The translations under genes were made by a program, and so were the position numbers. DNA of 64,000 nucleotides, taken from assembly GCA_031769625.1 (NCBI GenBank), contig JAUIMM010000887.1:136501-200500 (forward strand), written 5' to 3'. The first letter of the stretch is position 1, and every line of letters starts with the position of its first letter. The notes under the pieces are model-generated. The model saw nothing but the letters and a program-made list of their open reading frames with translations, was not told the DNA's origin and made no database searches. The stretch is from Taudactylus pleione (taxonomy: Eukaryota; Chordata; Amphibia; Anura; Myobatrachidae). Of the stretch, positions 62,992 to 64,000 are shown in pieces.

Positions 62992-63617
62992 CAGGGCTGC
63001 CGTCAGAAATTATGGGGCCCTTGTCAATAGCAAAGGCCCCCAGACCCCCCCCCCCTTATTCATACATGAAAAAGACAAATATTATAAACATCTGACATGC
63101 TGCAAAACAATGAATACAGGAAGAATCAGACACACTTACCTGAGTTAGCTCACTCCTTCTATTCTGTCTTCTCCGGCTCCCAAGTCCTCATACCATATGC
63201 CTCGGCTCCTCTTTCATTCAGCGACGTAACGTCATCATGTCATGTCCCGCCAGCTCACTACAAAAACTTTATTGTGGCCAATGCAGTAGGGAGGAGTGGA
63301 GGTGGAGGGGAAGGGCCGTAGGTAGGAGTGTGTGGCGGGGGGTGGATAAGAGCGGGCCCCTTACCGGGCCTGTCACTCACAATCTGTTAAGTGGATAGTA
63401 GCGGGCGGGTGGGCGGTACTAGGGGAGTGTTCAGACCCCCTGAGTGTCCAGCCGTGGTGTAGGTAGGCGGAGCAGGAGGGTGGACCTGGGCAGGACCTAT
63501 CAAAGTCAGTCACCTTTAATGTGCAGTGACAGGTGGTTAGGAGCAGGCGGGCAGTGCCCACCAAGTGGCCGGGCCCGGTACTCTAGTCCCTGCAGTCCTC
63601 TCCTGATGGCGGCCCTG
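62992..63617 (+). mobile_element. hAT-type non-autonomous element, 626 bp
   Basis: The ends CAGGGCTGCCGTCAG and CTGATGGCGGCCCTG are opposed. The 8-bp flanks atgatacc and atgagact share six positions, so the duplication has drifted. No coding capacity. Confidence 0.75.
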
Positions 63618-63876
63618 ATGAGACTTTTGGCTTAGATGTTGTTCAGGCAGCAGTCTCCACCACATGTGTCTTCTCAGTCTTTGTTCATTCACATATAAGA
63701 TTCTGGCTGTAAGTTGACCCCGGATGCAGGGGGAAGCAATCTCTATTCTTTTATCAAGTGTGTGTGTGTGAGAACTGGTCGTTACTGGGTCTGCAGTTGC
63801 AGAAGAGAGAAAGGAGGGGGTTGGGAGAGTTCTCCTATCAGACTCTTTGAGAAACACAGTGTTACTATATTATATG

Positions 63877-64000
63877 TAGGGGTGAGCGGGTTCGGATTTC
63901 TGAAATCCGAACCCCCCCCGAGCCCCCCCGATCCGAGGCCGATCCGAGTCAGGCTCGACTTTTCCCGCCTGACTTGGATCTGAAATCGAGGCAAAACGTC
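63877..64000 (+). mobile_element. hAT transposon copy 3, 5' end (continues beyond window)
   Basis: From TAGGGGTGAGCGGG onward the sequence is almost identical to 1082-1205 of copy 1, up to the window end at gcaaaacgtc. The preceding 8 bases are attatatg, the predicted target duplication. The TATA box and any array or transposase would lie just outside. Confidence 0.93.

Noticed and set aside
1..64000. Host protein gene, tRNA or rRNA
   Set aside because: No conserved host domain, cloverleaf or rRNA core was recognised. All supported frames belong to mobile elements.

Overview
The window is a piece of vertebrate genome, most likely amphibian and probably anuran (inference). It is built almost wholly from transposable elements typical of frog and fish genomes: PIF/Harbinger DNA transposons with their companion Myb/SANT genes, hAT transposons, a chromodomain Ty3/Gypsy retrotransposon, a decayed tyrosine-recombinase (Ngaro/DIRS-like) retroelement with an SGNH hydrolase, and many foldback MITEs. 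I found no host protein gene, rRNA, tRNA or CRISPR array. Introns, TATA boxes and AATAAA signals confirm eukaryotic genes.

Layout. 1-12955 is the right part of Harbinger element 1: a minus-strand transposase fragment at the left edge and a plus-strand four-exon Myb-like gene at 10633-11697. A complete hAT element (1082-9914, 8-bp target duplication atagaaac) sits in a 48-bp tandem repeat between these two divergent genes. The hAT carries a 160-bp tandem array of about 26 units and a near-intact 939-residue BED/hAT transposase. 12956-16005 holds MITEs, including one made of eleven consecutive hairpins. 16386-21392 is a decayed Ngaro-like retroelement (gag, RT, RNase H, SGNH hydrolase) invaded by a MITE with a telomere-like G-rich array. 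21393-25715 is a run of nested Harbinger-type and hAT-type non-autonomous elements. 25779-34738 is a TAA-flanked element interrupted by the complete Harbinger element 2 (26570-34094), which carries three genes: a second type of SANT protein, the transposase and a NAIF1-like Myb protein. 35555-36768 is a hAT-type element rich in minisatellites.

37731-44438 is a full Ty3/Gypsy chromovirus on the minus strand, with two 1231-bp LTRs, TSD atgct, gag, a -1 frameshift site and a pol broken by one in-frame stop. 44509-58323 is mostly unrecognised AT-rich sequence plus nested MITEs and hAT-type elements, several with exact target duplications. 58332-61981 is a second, internally deleted copy of the hAT family, and a third copy starts at 63877 and leaves the window.

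How the parts relate. Each larger transposon supplies its own enzymes: hAT transposase; Harbinger transposase plus Myb/SANT partners; Gag-Pol. The MITEs share termini or subterminal blocks with the two Harbinger elements and could be moved by them (inference). Two patterns recur. The autonomous DNA transposons and the Gypsy LTR carry tandem arrays in or next to their promoter regions. Several unrelated non-autonomous families are built as chains of separate, near-perfect hairpins that stay paired while their sequence changes.
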